Made by a program: the position numbers and the translations under genes
In this document: in pieces, positions 42,201-56,494 of the stretch
Position numbering within the stretch: position 1 is the stretch's first letter
Layout: each line of letters starts with the position of its first letter
Notes under the pieces: generated by a model
Seen by the model: only the letters and a program-made list of their open reading frames with translations
Databases searched by the model: none
What the model was told of the DNA's origin: nothing
Source of the DNA: Pseudosulfitobacter sp. DSM 107133
GTDB lineage: Bacteria > Pseudomonadota > Alphaproteobacteria > Rhodobacterales > Rhodobacteraceae
Reading direction: 5' to 3'
Assembly (NCBI RefSeq): GCF_022788695.1
Contig: NZ_CP085154.1
Span: 2,170,001-2,234,000 of the forward strand
DNA length: 64,000 nucleotides

Positions 42201-43093
42201 CATTCATCACAAGGTTCGCGCCATCTCCCACGGGGCCGCTGCATCTGGGGCACGCCTATTCCGCGATACTGGCCTATGATATGGCCATGGACGCGGGCGG
42301 TGATTTCCTGCTGCGCGTTGAAGACATCGACCAATCCCGCGCCCGCCCCGAATGGGAGGCGCAGATTTATGATGATTTGCAATGGCTTGGGCTGTGGTGG
42401 CCTGAACCTGTCATGCGCCAGTCTGAGCGAATGGATACTTACCGCAAACAACTCGATTGGCTCTGGGAATGGGACTACGCGTTTGCCTGCTCGTGCTCGC
42501 GTCGAGATGTTGAAGCCGCAGTCTCCGCGCCACAGGAAGGCGCGGAACCACCTATGGGACCAGACGGACTGATATACCCCGGGACATGCCGCAATGTTCG
42601 CTCATTTTCAGGCAATTTCGCCCAACCCGAGAATACCGCACTGCGATTGTTCATGGGTACGGCGTTCCCGTTCGCAGATCACCGAGTCGGAGAGGAAGAC
42701 GTCTTCTACTTCACGGAAACCGGTGAAGGGCCAAAAGGAGAATCCGGCCTTATCGAATTCACCGCGCGGGAAGCGATCGACACCATCGGCGACGTTGTCC
42801 TTGCGCGGCGCGATATGGGCACGTCCTATCATTTGTCCGTGGTGCTGGACGACGCCGCCCAGGGAGTCACCCATGTGGTGCGCGGTCAGGACCTCTTCGA
42901 GGCCACGAAAATCCACGTCATCCTGCAACGGCTGCTGAACCTGCCCACCCCTGTTTACCACCACCACCGGCTGATCCGCGATGATGCAGGGAAACGGCTG
43001 GCCAAACGCGACGACGCGCGCGCCATCGCCAAATACCGCGCAGAGGGGGCCACGCCCGGAGACATCCGCGCGATGGTCGGATTGCCGGGTTAA
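42197..43093 (+). CDS. gluQ: glutamyl-Q tRNA(Asp) synthetase
   Basis: Truncated glutamyl-tRNA synthetase that glutamylates queuosine 34 of tRNA-Asp. HIGH-like [14 protein letters not shown], zinc ligands CSCSRRDV ... YPGTC, and a degenerate KMSKS (KRLAKRDDA) are present; the anticodon-binding domain is absent, as expected at 298 residues. The GTG start overlaps the preceding stop (GTGA). Bases ~42480-42760 use codons (GGA, CGA, CCA, ATA) that are rare in its flanks. Confidence 0.93.
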   Translation: MTFITRFAPSPTGPLHLGHAYSAILAYDMAMDAGGDFLLRVEDIDQSRARPEWEAQIYDDLQWLGLWWPEPVMRQSERMDTYRKQLDWLWEWDYAFACSCSRRDVEAAVSAPQEGAEPPMGPDGLIYPGTCRNVRSFSGNFAQPENTALRLFMGTAFPFADHRVGEEDVFYFTETGEGPKGESGLIEFTAREAIDTIGDVVLARRDMGTSYHLSVVLDDAAQGVTHVVRGQDLFEATKIHVILQRLLNLPTPVYHHHRLIRDDAGKRLAKRDDARAIAKYRAEGATPGDIRAMVGLPG

Positions 43094-43455
43094 GGCGCAG
43101 CTTCCAGTTCGACCACCTCACCGCCCCGCACCGCGCGGAAAAAGCAGTTCTGCCGCCCGGTGTGGCAAGCCGGCCCGGTCTGGTTGACCATTACCAACAG
43201 GCAATCGCTGTCGCAATCAAAGCGGAAATCGACCAGTTCCTGCACATGTCCCGATGTCTCGCCCTTGATCCAGAACGCCTGGCGGGAGCGCGACCAATAG
43301 GTGACCTTGCCGGTTTTCAGGGTGCGGGCCACCGCATCGGCATTCATCCAGGCCATCATCAGCACGTCGCCACTGGTGGCATCCTGCGCAATCGCGGGGA
43401 TCAGCCCTGCATCGTTGTAGGTCAGCGTCGCGGGATCAAAACTTTGGTCGGACAT
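43090..43455 (-). CDS. hisI: phosphoribosyl-AMP cyclohydrolase
   Basis: Third step of histidine synthesis (opens the adenine ring of PR-AMP). The metal-binding Asp/Cys set FDCDSDCLL and the Cys of [13 protein letters not shown] are intact; [12 protein letters not shown] and [17 protein letters not shown] are family marks. 121 residues is the monofunctional form (no HisE). It converges on gluQ and the stop codons overlap (TTAA). Confidence 0.97.
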   Translation of the reverse strand: MSDQSFDPATLTYNDAGLIPAIAQDATSGDVLMMAWMNADAVARTLKTGKVTYWSRSRQAFWIKGETSGHVQELVDFRFDCDSDCLLVMVNQTGPACHTGRQNCFFRAVRGGEVVELEAAP

Positions 43456-43524
43456 TTCAGAAAACCTTTTTGCATCTCGGGCCGGGGCGCTTATGTATCA
43501 GACAAGACCGAAAGGAAAGCGGAC

Positions 43525-43974
43525 ATGGCTGACAGCGACCTGATCAAACTCTACTCGGGCCAGATTCTGGCGCTGGCCACGGATATTCCGCACCGCGATC
43601 GGCTGGCCTCCCCCGGTGCCACAGTCAAGAAACGCGCGCCCTTGTGCGGTTCAACCGTGACGGTGGATGTCAGCGTCCAAGACGGCGTGATTTCGGACTT
43701 TGGGCAGGACGTGAAAGCCTGTGCGCTGGGTCAGGCCTCGGCGGCTGTTGTGGGGGGGGCGGTGATCGGACGCACACTGGCAGAGATCGAAACCGCCCGC
43801 GACCAGCTGCGCGCCATGCTCAAGGATGGCGGGCCGGTGCCTGATGCCCCCTTTGACGGTTTCAAGGTCCTGGAACCCGCGCGCGACTATCGCAATCGCC
43901 ACGCCTCCATTCTGCTGAGCATCGAAGCCACTGCCGAAGCAATGCAACAGGCGCTGCAATCCAACTGCGCCTGA
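43525..43974 (+). CDS. NifU/IscU-like iron-sulfur scaffold protein
   Basis: A 149-residue protein of the NifU_N fold. Cysteines occur in APLCGSTV and KACALGQAS, the usual positions for two of the three scaffold ligands; the third, near the C-terminus, is NC. The standard Asp between them is visible (QDVKACAL). ATG 43525 with AAAGGAAAG before it. It lies in divergent position to hisI with no Fe-S operon nearby, so it is probably an accessory scaffold. Confidence 0.88.
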   Translation: MADSDLIKLYSGQILALATDIPHRDRLASPGATVKKRAPLCGSTVTVDVSVQDGVISDFGQDVKACALGQASAAVVGGAVIGRTLAEIETARDQLRAMLKDGGPVPDAPFDGFKVLEPARDYRNRHASILLSIEATAEAMQQALQSNCA

Positions 43975-44042
43975 ACCGCTTCAATCTTAGGAAATTGTGA
44001 ACCAATCTGCGCTAGCCGTTGCATATCAACTGGCGGGGCAAA

Positions 44043-45437
44043 ATGACTGCACATTCCGAATTTAACGAGCTTCAGCAGATCAACCGGCTGGCGGCACGGG
44101 CGTCTGAACTGGGTTATGAAATTGTCGACCTTGCCGGATTTCTGGACGTGGTCGAAACGCAGGCCCGCGAACAACGCACTGCCCTGGCCGCACTGACCCA
44201 TTCTGCGGGCAAAGTCGAAAACGCCAACGTCGAAATGCGCGATGCCGCGCTGTCGCTGACCGACAGCACACGCGATGCGGTGCGCGATGTGAAATCATCT
44301 GCCGATACGATTCGCGGATTGGGCACACAAACGACAGAAGTCGCAGGTTGGGTGCAAGAGCTGCGCAAACGCACGCAAACCATTGGCGACACGCTGGAAG
44401 CCGTGAAAGACAACAACACCCAGATTGCCGCGATTGCAATGCAGGTGAACACGCTTGCCATCAACGCCAAGATCGAAGCGGCCCGTGCCGGCGAAAGCGG
44501 GCGCGGCTTTGCCGTCGTGGCCGAGGCGATCAACGAGCTGAGCCACAAAACCAAAGATGCCGCTTCGCGCATCACCGACAATGTCGAGACTTTGACAGAC
44601 TGGATTTCCGAACTTGGCACCGAAGCGCGCAGCGTCGCAGAAACCGCTGGAACGGTCATTGATCTGACCAGTGACAGCGACATCGCCCTGACCCAGATCG
44701 AAAGTTCGATGCAGGTCGCCTTTGATCAGGTTGAAAGAATTGCGGACCGTGCGCAGGTGGTCGGTGTGGCAATGGCCAGCTTCTCGCCGAACCTTGCGGG
44801 AATCGAGACCGCAGTCACCCTGAGTACCAACGGCATCAAATCCACACATGAACGGATCAACCGCCTGATTGACCGCTCGGAACAGATCGTACAGGCCAGT
44901 GCGGCCCTTGGCGGCACGACCAAGGATGCACCGTTGATCGACTATGTCCGCGCCTGTGCAGCCACCGCAAGCGCACGTCTTGAACAAGCCATCGCGCGGG
45001 GGCAGATTTCGCAGGCGGATATGTTCGACCGTTCCTATCGACCTGTGCCCAACAGCAATCCCGAACAGGTCGTAACGGCCTTTACCAAGGTGATGGATCA
45101 GGTGATGCCCGAGATTCAGGAACCCGCGCTGGATTTTGACGACCATGTGGTGTTCTGCGCGGCAGTGGATGTGAATGGCTATTTACCTACTCACAACCGA
45201 AAATTCTCGCAGCCACAGGGGTCCGATCCGGTGTGGAACATGGCAAACTGCCGCAACCGGCGAATCTTTGACGACCGTGTCGGCCTGAAGGCGGGGCGCA
45301 ATACCGACCCGTTCCTGTTGCAAGTTTACCGGCGCGACATGGGCGGCGGCAATTTCGCCATGATGAAGGATCTGTCGGCCCCGATCTTCATCAACGGCAG
45401 ACACTGGGGTGGTTTGCGGCTGGCCTACACCTTCTGA
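44043..45437 (+). CDS. soluble methyl-accepting chemotaxis-type protein
   Basis: A 464-residue chemoreceptor without transmembrane helix. The signalling hairpin is complete, with [24 protein letters not shown] tip and [15 protein letters not shown]. The C-terminal ~120 residues ([20 protein letters not shown] ... [20 protein letters not shown] ... [13 protein letters not shown]) form a Cache/PAS-like sensory module placed after the signalling domain. ATG 44043 follows GCGGGGC. It is expressed alone. Signal unknown. Confidence 0.92.
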   Translation: MTAHSEFNELQQINRLAARASELGYEIVDLAGFLDVVETQAREQRTALAALTHSAGKVENANVEMRDAALSLTDSTRDAVRDVKSSADTIRGLGTQTTEVAGWVQELRKRTQTIGDTLEAVKDNNTQIAAIAMQVNTLAINAKIEAARAGESGRGFAVVAEAINELSHKTKDAASRITDNVETLTDWISELGTEARSVAETAGTVIDLTSDSDIALTQIESSMQVAFDQVERIADRAQVVGVAMASFSPNLAGIETAVTLSTNGIKSTHERINRLIDRSEQIVQASAALGGTTKDAPLIDYVRACAATASARLEQAIARGQISQADMFDRSYRPVPNSNPEQVVTAFTKVMDQVMPEIQEPALDFDDHVVFCAAVDVNGYLPTHNRKFSQPQGSDPVWNMANCRNRRIFDDRVGLKAGRNTDPFLLQVYRRDMGGGNFAMMKDLSAPIFINGRHWGGLRLAYTF

Positions 45438-45451
45438 CGTAGCAAGCGGGC

Positions 45452-45489
45452 AAAAAAAGCGCCGCACATCCCGGATGGGATGGCGGCGC
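45452..45489 (-). terminator. terminator in the MCP-small gene gap
   Basis: Arms GCGCCGC and GCGGCGC with inner ATCCC/GGGAT pairing; the A7 run at 45452-45458 makes a T-tail on the minus strand, downstream of the 42-residue gene. It also lies right after the chemoreceptor stop, and the plus-strand side has only AGGAAAAGCGTTTTTC. Confidence 0.7.
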
Positions 45490-45628
45490 AGGAAAAGCGT
45501 TTTTCGTGTGGGACCCGGTCTGTCCGGCCAAGGGGGACCTTGGTTAACTTGGGACAGGCAATCCCGTTAATGCGTGCCAATTTGGGACGGACACGCCAGA
45601 CAGCCGGCACGAAATCGCAGGCAGAAAA

Positions 45629-45757
45629 TCAGACAAAGGCAGGCAGGTGCAATCCAACAACCAGCATCACCATCAAGGCCGCAGCCCCTGCCGCATCTTG
45701 CAACAATGTGCTTTCGGCGCGGGTGGCAATGGATTTGATCATTCGCATGGTGGTCAT
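45629..45757 (-). CDS. small membrane protein, 42 residues
   Basis: Start ATG 45757 with GGGAG eight bases upstream. The product MTTMRMIKSIATRAESTLLQ continues with an Ala/Gly/Val-rich hydrophobic helix (DAAGAAALMVMLVVGLHLPAFV), so a single-pass membrane protein. A terminator lies 140 bp after its stop. I recall similar short DAxGAAALxxxLxxxLHLP proteins in Rhodobacteraceae but no function. It is separated from recG by 112 bp. Confidence 0.72.
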   Translation of the reverse strand: MTTMRMIKSIATRAESTLLQDAAGAAALMVMLVVGLHLPAFV

Positions 45758-45869
45758 CGTATCATCTCCCGTTCTTTGTTGCCCCTTTGTTCTCATATTC
45801 TTAACGCCCTGTAAAGAACTTAGTGAGAACATTTGTGAACTTATTGGAACATCAGAACGGAAATTTGAC

Positions 45870-50104
<4,235 letters not shown>

Positions 50105-50217
50105 CTAGAGATAGAAGCGTGACACGGGCAGGTCCAGTTCATTCCGATCAGAAATGTGAGCGTGAGTGGTGGTCGAAAACATCCCGCGTCTTTCCCCGAA
50201 AGTCGCAGGCCGCTGGT

Positions 50218-50943
50218 TCAGGCGCCGATTGCCAATCTTTGGCCGTCGTCTGCACCCAATGCATTGGGTTCCGGATCGCACAGCACATAGCCACGCCCCC
50301 AAACCGTTTCGATATAATTCTGCCCGCCCGTCGCGGTGCTGAGTTTTTTGCGCAGCTTGCAGATAAAAACGTCGATTATCTTCAGTTCTGGTTCATCCAT
50401 GCCGCCATACAGGTGGTTCAGGAACATCTCTTTGGTCAGCGTTGTGCCCTTGCGCAGACTCAGAAGTTCCAACATCTGGTATTCCTTGCCCGTCAAATGC
50501 ACCGACTTATTGTCCACGCTGACGGTTTTTGCATCCAGATTAACCGAAATCAGGCCCGTTTCGATAACCGACTGCGAATGCCCTTTCGAGCGGCGAATTA
50601 TGGCATGAATACGCGCGACCAGCTCTTCGCGGTGGAACGGTTTGGTCAGATAATCGTCTGCGCCGAACCCGAAACCCTTGATCTTGTTCTCTGTGTCATC
50701 TGCCCCGGACAGGATCAGAATCGGCGTTTCAATCCGTGCCAGACGCAACTGACGCAGCACTTCATGTCCATTCATATCAGGCAAATCAAGGTCAAGCAGG
50801 ATCAAATCATAGTCGTATAGCTTGGCAAGATCGATCCCCTCTTCACCCAGATCCGTCGCATAGACGTTCAGATTTGCATGGGTCAGCATCAGTTCGATGC
50901 TTTTCGAGGTCGTCGGATCATCTTCAACAAGCAGAACACGCAT
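50218..50943 (-). CDS. ctrA: cell-cycle response regulator CtrA
   Basis: OmpR-type response regulator that controls cell-cycle, flagella and gene transfer agent genes in alphaproteobacteria. Receiver Asp51 lies in [14 protein letters not shown] in DYLTKPF. The winged-helix output has [19 protein letters not shown] and GYVLCDP at its end. 241 residues. ATG 50943 (MRVLLVEDD) is the family start. A TTAA-N7-TTAC element lies upstream, and sciP follows the upstream gap. Confidence 0.96.
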   Translation of the reverse strand: MRVLLVEDDPTTSKSIELMLTHANLNVYATDLGEEGIDLAKLYDYDLILLDLDLPDMNGHEVLRQLRLARIETPILILSGADDTENKIKGFGFGADDYLTKPFHREELVARIHAIIRRSKGHSQSVIETGLISVNLDAKTVSVDNKSVHLTGKEYQMLELLSLRKGTTLTKEMFLNHLYGGMDEPELKIIDVFICKLRKKLSTATGGQNYIETVWGRGYVLCDPEPNALGADDGQRLAIGA

Positions 50944-51001
50944 TATAAGTCTCCGGATCACGTCAAGAATAAGGCAGTGACCACACACTGTATAAAAAAG
51001 G

Positions 51002-51016
51002 TTAATCACACGTTAC
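51002..51016. promoter_or_regulatory. candidate CtrA box
   Basis: TTAA-TCACACG-TTAC matches TTAA-N7-TTAA with one mismatch, 59 bp before the ctrA start, in the 131-bp gap between ctrA and sciP. Autoregulation is an inference. Confidence 0.45.
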
Positions 51017-51074
51017 TGACGAAGAGTTTACAGAAGGCAACCTCAGGTTGCTAATAATAAACTTGTAAATATTA

Positions 51075-51356
51075 CTATTCTATCCCCCTAAACCGCTGCA
51101 AAGCAGTTGCTTTTAGCGCCTCTTCACCATGTAGGCTGACGGCGCGCACCCATGCTTCGAATTCTTCGGCGCTGATTCCGTAGCGTTCTAGCGCAGCGTT
51201 TTGGGCGATCAATCCGTACAAGACACCACGTACCACAGCCACTTTGCGCGATGCCACCCAGCGTCGCGTGTCCGCGTCGGGCAGATCGGCCTGCGTCATT
51301 ACAGACCCGTCCAGCAATGTGACCGCCCTTGGACCGTCGACTTTTTTCAGATACAT
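51075..51356 (-). CDS. sciP: DUF1153/SciP-type CtrA inhibitor
   Basis: A 93-residue small helical protein. The start MYLKKVDGPRAVTLLDGSVM and DLPDADTRRWVASRKVAVV are DUF1153, the family of Caulobacter SciP, which binds CtrA and blocks its activation of promoters. YGISAEEFEAW is its HTH-like third helix. ATG 51356. It lies upstream of ctrA on the same strand, a gene order known in Rhodobacterales. It diverges from mnmA. Confidence 0.92.
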   Translation of the reverse strand: MYLKKVDGPRAVTLLDGSVMTQADLPDADTRRWVASRKVAVVRGVLYGLIAQNAALERYGISAEEFEAWVRAVSLHGEEALKATALQRFRGIE

Positions 51357-51426
51357 GACTGTCTCGTGTTGCGCCTTTACAGGTCCAACTGCCCGTTTCG
51401 GTCTTAAGGTTCGGTGAAGCCGCCTC

Positions 51427-51454
51427 TTGAGAGTAATTAGGATTTTCCTATATA
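51427..51454 (+). promoter_or_regulatory. candidate promoter of mnmA
   Basis: TTGAGA, 16-base spacer, TATATA, 26 bp before the start. Confidence 0.5.
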
Positions 51455-51479
51455 TCGCCTGACACCCTCGGAGTTCGTC

Positions 51480-52622
51480 ATGCCACTTGATACTGCACAC
51501 CCGCTGAATTCGCTGGGTTTTGCCAAGCCGCCCGCAGAAACACGGGTCGTCGTTGCCATGTCCGGCGGCGTCGACAGTTCGGTCGTGGCCGCCCAGCTGG
51601 CCGAAGAAGGCTATGATGTGGTCGGCGTGACCCTGCAGTTGTATGACCACGGCGCGGCGCTGGCGAAAAAGGGCGCGTGCTGTGCCGGTCGGGACATTCA
51701 CGATGCCCGCCGCGTGGCTGAGGAAATGGGCTTTCCCCATTATGTTCTGGACTATGAAAACGTGTTCAAAGACGCGGTGATCGACGAATTTGCCGACAGC
51801 TACCTTGGTGGCGCGACGCCTGTGCCCTGCATCCGCTGCAACGAACGGGTCAAGTTCAAGGACCTGCTGGAAACCGCCAAAGACCTTGAGGCCGATTGCA
51901 TGGCCACCGGCCATTATATCCAGCGCAAGATGGGCGACGGCGGGGCCGAGCTGCATTGCGCTACGGATGCCGCGCGCGATCAAAGCTATTTCCTGTTCTC
52001 GACCACAGCACAGCAGCTGGATTACCTGCGCTTTCCGCTGGGCCACCTGCCGTCCAAGGATGCGACCCGCGCCTTGGCCGCGAAATACGGGCTGAGCGTG
52101 GCGGACAAGCCGGACAGTCAGGACATCTGTTTCGTGCCAAACGGCGATTATGCCAGCGTTATCCGCAAGTTGCGCCCCGAAGCCGCGGCACCGGGCGAGA
52201 TTGTCGATATGAACGGCACCGTGCTGGGCACCCATGACGGGGTGATCAATTACACCATCGGTCAGCGTCGGGGGCTGGGCATCGGCGGGCTGGCCGATCC
52301 GCTGTATGTGGTCAAGCTGGACGCAGACACCGCGCGCGTTGTCGTCGGCCCCAAGGAAATGCTTGCCACCCGCACCGTTCCGGTGCGCGAGATCAACTGG
52401 CTGGGCGATGAACCGATGATGTCGCGCGACGCCTGGAAAATCGCCGTGCGCGTCCGCTCGACACGTCCGCCCACTGACGCGATCCTGCGTCCGATTTCCG
52501 CCACCGAAGCGACGGTAGAGCTGACCCTGCCCGAAGAGGGCGTCAGCCCCGGACAGGCCTGCGTGTTCTATGATCGCGACAGCAGCCGCATCTTTGGCGG
52601 CGGCTGGATTCACAAAGGATAA
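51480..52622 (+). CDS. mnmA: tRNA 2-thiouridylase MnmA
   Basis: Makes 2-thiouridine 34 in tRNA-Lys, Glu and Gln. PP-loop [20 protein letters not shown], catalytic cysteines in [11 protein letters not shown] and [11 protein letters not shown], and [10 protein letters not shown] are complete over 380 residues. It is divergent from sciP. The end converges on lpxB with 18 bp between stops. Confidence 0.96.
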   Translation: MPLDTAHPLNSLGFAKPPAETRVVVAMSGGVDSSVVAAQLAEEGYDVVGVTLQLYDHGAALAKKGACCAGRDIHDARRVAEEMGFPHYVLDYENVFKDAVIDEFADSYLGGATPVPCIRCNERVKFKDLLETAKDLEADCMATGHYIQRKMGDGGAELHCATDAARDQSYFLFSTTAQQLDYLRFPLGHLPSKDATRALAAKYGLSVADKPDSQDICFVPNGDYASVIRKLRPEAAAPGEIVDMNGTVLGTHDGVINYTIGQRRGLGIGGLADPLYVVKLDADTARVVVGPKEMLATRTVPVREINWLGDEPMMSRDAWKIAVRVRSTRPPTDAILRPISATEATVELTLPEEGVSPGQACVFYDRDSSRIFGGGWIHKG

Positions 52623-52640
52623 TCGCGGGCCGTCCGACCG

Positions 52641-53798
52641 CTAAAGCCGCGCCAGTACGGCCTGTGCGGCGCGCAGGCCTGGGTCTTCGCCGTTCTTCCG
52701 GCCCAGCAGGTCCATCGTGGTGCGCATCGCGGCGCGCTGCGGTTCGGGATCTTGCAGCAAATCCAGCACGCCCTGGGCAATCAGGTCAGACCGGCATTGC
52801 GCGCCGATGAACTCGGGCACGGTGCGGGTTTCCGATACGATATTGATCAAATTGGTCGTATCTATCTGCATCATCCGCTGCACGATGCGGCGGCTGAGCC
52901 AGTTCATGTCATAGATGCTGACCATCGGCGTATCTGCCGCTGCAAGCTCCAGCGCCACGGTGCCAGAGGCCGCAAGCGCCGCATCGGCAGCCGCAAAAGC
53001 GACCCGTTTGGCATTGGCGGCCGTTTCCACATCCAGCCCGCGCGGATCCAGAACCTTGGGCACCAGCGGCCAGTCTGCGACAGCGGCGATCACCATCTCG
53101 GCCACGGGGGCCGCTGCGGGCACAACGACGCGCAAGCCCGGATGCGCGGCCAGCACGGGGGCCAAGGCGGCCCCCAGACGCGGCGCCAGACGCGACACCT
53201 CGCCCTTGCGCGATCCGGGCAAGACCAGCAGCAGCGGGTCGGCGGTCTCCATCCCGTATTGCACGCGGAACTGGGCCACGTCCTGCGGCGATGGCTGCGG
53301 TTCGGAGACCACAGGGTGACCGACGAAATCGCAGTCCATGCCTGCGGCCTGCATATAGGGCGGCTCGAACGGGAACAGGGCCAGAACGTGGTCGATGACC
53401 TCGGCCATATGGTCCGCGCGCTTGGGACGCCATGCCCAGACGGTCGGGGCGACGTAATGCACGGTGCGAATGGTGCTGGACGCCTTGACCAGCCGCGCGA
53501 CGCGCAGGCAGAAATCCGGGCTGTCGATCGTGATCATCACATCCGGTGCCGTATCCACAACCGCCTGTGCGGTCTGGGCGATGCGGCGTTTCAGGTGGCG
53601 GTACTTGGGCAGCACCTCCATGATCCCCATGATGCTGAGCTCGGACATGTCAAAGCGGCTGGCCAGACCCTGTGCCTGCATCTCGGCGCCGCCGACGCCG
53701 TCAAAGGTGACATCCGGCACCAGCGCCTTCAGCCCCGCCATCAGCGCGCCGCCCAGTTTGTCACCTGACGGCTCGCCCGCGATGATGAACACCCGCAT
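52641..53798 (-). CDS. lpxB: lipid-A-disaccharide synthase
   Basis: Glycosyltransferase that joins UDP-diacylglucosamine and lipid X. N-terminal FIIAGEPSGDKLGGALMAGL, then HYVAPTVWAWRPKRA and VLPGSRKGEVSRL are family marks. 385 residues. ATG 53798 (MRVFIIAGEP) shares one base with the lpxI stop (TGATG), so the two are tightly coupled. It is last in the lipid A cluster. Confidence 0.97.
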   Translation of the reverse strand: MRVFIIAGEPSGDKLGGALMAGLKALVPDVTFDGVGGAEMQAQGLASRFDMSELSIMGIMEVLPKYRHLKRRIAQTAQAVVDTAPDVMITIDSPDFCLRVARLVKASSTIRTVHYVAPTVWAWRPKRADHMAEVIDHVLALFPFEPPYMQAAGMDCDFVGHPVVSEPQPSPQDVAQFRVQYGMETADPLLLVLPGSRKGEVSRLAPRLGAALAPVLAAHPGLRVVVPAAAPVAEMVIAAVADWPLVPKVLDPRGLDVETAANAKRVAFAAADAALAASGTVALELAAADTPMVSIYDMNWLSRRIVQRMMQIDTTNLINIVSETRTVPEFIGAQCRSDLIAQGVLDLLQDPEPQRAAMRTTMDLLGRKNGEDPGLRAAQAVLARL

Positions 53799-54586
53799 CA
53801 CTCGCCCGTCCGCGCCCACAGGACCAGCCCATGCCGGTCGGCCAGTTCGGCGCACTTCGCGCGTTCCAGCACCAGCACATCACCTGCGTCAATAACCACG
53901 CCGACAAAGCCTGCGGCGGCGCAGGCTGTGATCGTATCGGGGCCGATGGTGGGCAGATCGATGCGCCGTTCCTGCCCCGGCTTCGGAGCTTTAAACAGGA
54001 TGGCGCGGTCTTTGGGCTTGCCTGCCATCCGCGCGATCAGCGCGTCGGTGCCTGCGGCATCCTCCATGCCGATCACCACGCCATTCGCCACGACACAGGC
54101 CTGCCCGATGTCGCGCGCACCCTCGCGGGCAATGTGGGCCGCGCCGGCCGCGGCATCGCGGCGCATCTGCGCGTCGGGCCATGCGTCACCATAAACGCCC
54201 GCAGTGGCCAGCAGCGCGGGCACCAGGTCTTCGACCCCGCGCACGGCAAAGCCGGTCTTTTCAAAAATATCCAACACAATGCGCAGCGCGCCGTCATCGC
54301 CCTGCGCCAACGCCTGTTGGAACAGCGGCACCAGCGGCGCGGTTTCGGCGTCAAGTGCGCCCGGGTCCAGTTCGGGCCGCGCAATGCCACCGACAAAGCA
54401 AACATCGGTCACACCGCGCGCGCCAAGGTCGACCAATAGCGACCCAAGCGTTTCCAGACGAAAGGTCAGATCAGGCACCAGACCGTCAGGCGGATTGCCC
54501 GCAAGCATACAAACCAACGGCAGCTGTGGCTGCGCATCAGCCACAACTTTGGGCATCTGCCCCGTTCCCACGATCAACGCCAGCAT
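53798..54586 (-). CDS. lpxI: UDP-2,3-diacylglucosamine pyrophosphatase LpxI
   Basis: DUF1009-family enzyme that replaces LpxH in alphaproteobacteria and makes lipid X. Typical segments: LALIVGTGQMPKVVAD at the start and GTDALIARMAGKPKDRAILFKAPKPGQERRI-type stretch, with PTIGPDTI near the end. 262 residues. Placed between lpxA and lpxB, as in Caulobacter and Rhodobacter. Confidence 0.95.
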   Translation of the reverse strand: MLALIVGTGQMPKVVADAQPQLPLVCMLAGNPPDGLVPDLTFRLETLGSLLVDLGARGVTDVCFVGGIARPELDPGALDAETAPLVPLFQQALAQGDDGALRIVLDIFEKTGFAVRGVEDLVPALLATAGVYGDAWPDAQMRRDAAAGAAHIAREGARDIGQACVVANGVVIGMEDAAGTDALIARMAGKPKDRAILFKAPKPGQERRIDLPTIGPDTITACAAAGFVGVVIDAGDVLVLERAKCAELADRHGLVLWARTGE

Positions 54587-54593
54587 TGCAGAC

Positions 54594-55376
54594 TCACTTT
54601 GGTGTCAGGAAAGACCGGTCGGTGTCACCGAGAATGAAATCGACGATCTGTTTGACATAATCGCTGTCGGTCTCGGCCCCCAACCGCTCGGCGCGGTCGT
54701 GGAACGTGCCCTCGCCCTGAGCCAGCATCTGGAACGCGGCGCGCAGTGCTGTGATGTCGGCACGTTTCACACCACGACGTTTCAGCCCGACCAGGTTCAG
54801 CCCGTCCAGATCGCCGCGCGGGGCCTGGACCAGACCGTAGGGAATCACATCATTGGTCACCATGGTGACCGCCCCGATGATCGCGCCCTGCCCGATGCGG
54901 ACGAACTGGTGGATGCCTGACAGGCCGCCGATGATCACGTCATCCTCAAGCACACAGTGCCCTGCCACGGCGGCGTTGTTGACCACGATCACGCGGTTGC
55001 CGACCTGCGCGTCATGCGCAATGTGACAGCCCGCCATGAACAGCCCGTCATCGCCCACACGGGTCACACCGCCGCCACCTTCGGTGCCACCGTTCATTGT
55101 GACGTGCTCGCGGATACGGTTGCGCTTGCCGATCTCGAGCGCCGAGGTTTCGCCCTTGAATTTCAGATCCTGCGGTATCTCACCGATCACGGCAAAGGAA
55201 AAGATCACGGTACCTTCGCCCACCGTGGTGCGCCCGGTGACGACCACATGGCTTTTCAGCTCGACATCAGGACCAAGCACGACCTCGGACCCGATCAGGC
55301 AGAACGGACCAACCGTGGCGCTGGGGTCGATCTGTGCGCCGTCTTCGACGACCGCAGAGGGGTGGATGCCACTCAT
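54594..55376 (-). CDS. lpxA: UDP-N-acetylglucosamine acyltransferase LpxA
   Basis: First step of lipid A synthesis. Left-handed parallel beta-helix from hexapeptide repeats over ~10-190; the catalytic His is in [15 protein letters not shown] segment ([13 protein letters not shown]), and [17 protein letters not shown] is the C-terminal helical part. 260 residues. Its ATG overlaps the fabZ stop by four bases. Confidence 0.97.
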   Translation of the reverse strand: MSGIHPSAVVEDGAQIDPSATVGPFCLIGSEVVLGPDVELKSHVVVTGRTTVGEGTVIFSFAVIGEIPQDLKFKGETSALEIGKRNRIREHVTMNGGTEGGGGVTRVGDDGLFMAGCHIAHDAQVGNRVIVVNNAAVAGHCVLEDDVIIGGLSGIHQFVRIGQGAIIGAVTMVTNDVIPYGLVQAPRGDLDGLNLVGLKRRGVKRADITALRAAFQMLAQGEGTFHDRAERLGAETDSDYVKQIVDFILGDTDRSFLTPK

Positions 55377-55846
55377 GCCACCACATCCTTGGGCAGGTCC
55401 ATCATCGCGGTGAACGACGCCTCGCAGGCCATCTCGCCCTCGACTTCGGCCACGCCCGAGAATTTCCAGACCTTGCCGCCCGGCTTGCCACGCACGGTTT
55501 GCATTTTCAGCTCAAGCACGTCACCGGGGATGACCATGCGACGGAACTTGCAGCCGTCAATGGCCATGAAATAAACCAGCATGTCGCGGTCGGCCATGTT
55601 CAGCGCGGTGCCCACCATCACGGCAGCCGTCTGCGCCATCGCCTCGACAATGGTCACGCCCGGCATGATCGGTTTGCCCGGAAAATGCCCCTGAAAATGC
55701 GGCTCGTTCATGGTCACGTTCTTGATGCCGCGCGCGGTCTGATAGCCGTCGATGTCCACCACCTTGTCCACCAGCAAAAACGGATAGCGGTGCGGCAGGA
55801 TGCGCTGGATCAGGTGGATGTCGGCTGTCAGAAGCTCGGTTGTCAT
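55373..55846 (-). CDS. fabZ: 3-hydroxyacyl-ACP dehydratase FabZ
   Basis: Hotdog-fold dehydratase of fatty acid elongation. The N-terminal [17 protein letters not shown] and the central [20 protein letters not shown] carry the catalytic His and Glu. 157 residues. Directly before lpxA. No lpxD lies between this gene and skp, unlike the common skp-lpxD-fabZ order. Confidence 0.97.
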   Translation of the reverse strand: MTTELLTADIHLIQRILPHRYPFLLVDKVVDIDGYQTARGIKNVTMNEPHFQGHFPGKPIMPGVTIVEAMAQTAAVMVGTALNMADRDMLVYFMAIDGCKFRRMVIPGDVLELKMQTVRGKPGGKVWKFSGVAEVEGEMACEASFTAMMDLPKDVVA

Positions 55847-55925
55847 AAGCTGTTCTTTCTGTGGTGTTTCAGTCTCTTAGCCTAGCAAGCCGCTGGCAGC
55901 CGGGCAAGGTTTCGGCGCTGTCGTG

Positions 55926-56489
55926 CTAGTCGGTTCCATCGCCCAGTGCGGCGTTGATCCGCGCAATGGCCTCGTCGGTGATGTCAATCGCGTTGGTGCT
56001 TAGAAAGACGCTGCGCCGTTCCAGAATCAAAGCAGCCCCTGCATCACGCATCAGCGTCTCCAATACGGGTGCAGCCGCATTCAAGAACGCGATCTGCTCT
56101 TTTTCCAGCTGCTGCGACAACTCGCGACCTTTTGCTTCTTGGGCGCGGCGGGTGCTTTGGACCTTTTCGTCGAAGGAATCTGCCAGTGGCCGAAACTCTT
56201 CGGGCGTCAATGTCGCGCGTTTGTCGGTCAGATCCTGCTCTTCTTCCGTCAGCTCTGCCTCGATTTTGCGGTTTTCAGCAGCCAAAGCAGCGCCGCGTTC
56301 GTCGATTTCCTTGGCAACACGCAGGCCAAAAGCGCTTTGGGAATACAGCCGGTCCGTGTCAACGGTCAGGATCGGGCTTTGCACGACGCTGCGTTGGGTC
56401 GGGGCAGCCTGCTCTTGGGCGGCAGCAAAAGACCCTGCCAGCACAACGGCCAGCAGGGTCGAAAAGATGCGCGCTAAACGTCGCATCAC
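55926..56489 (-). CDS. skp: OmpH/Skp-family periplasmic chaperone
   Basis: Prevents aggregation of outer membrane proteins before BamA insertion. Signal peptide MMRRLARIFSTLLAVVLAGS... ends at AAA|QEQ; a long helical coiled-coil segment (~70-145; EIDERGAALAAENRKIEAEL) forms the tentacle. 187 residues. It follows bamA after five bases and precedes fabZ. Confidence 0.92.
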   Translation of the reverse strand: MMRRLARIFSTLLAVVLAGSFAAAQEQAAPTQRSVVQSPILTVDTDRLYSQSAFGLRVAKEIDERGAALAAENRKIEAELTEEEQDLTDKRATLTPEEFRPLADSFDEKVQSTRRAQEAKGRELSQQLEKEQIAFLNAAAPVLETLMRDAGAALILERRSVFLSTNAIDITDEAIARINAALGDGTD

Positions 56490-56494
56490 GATCC

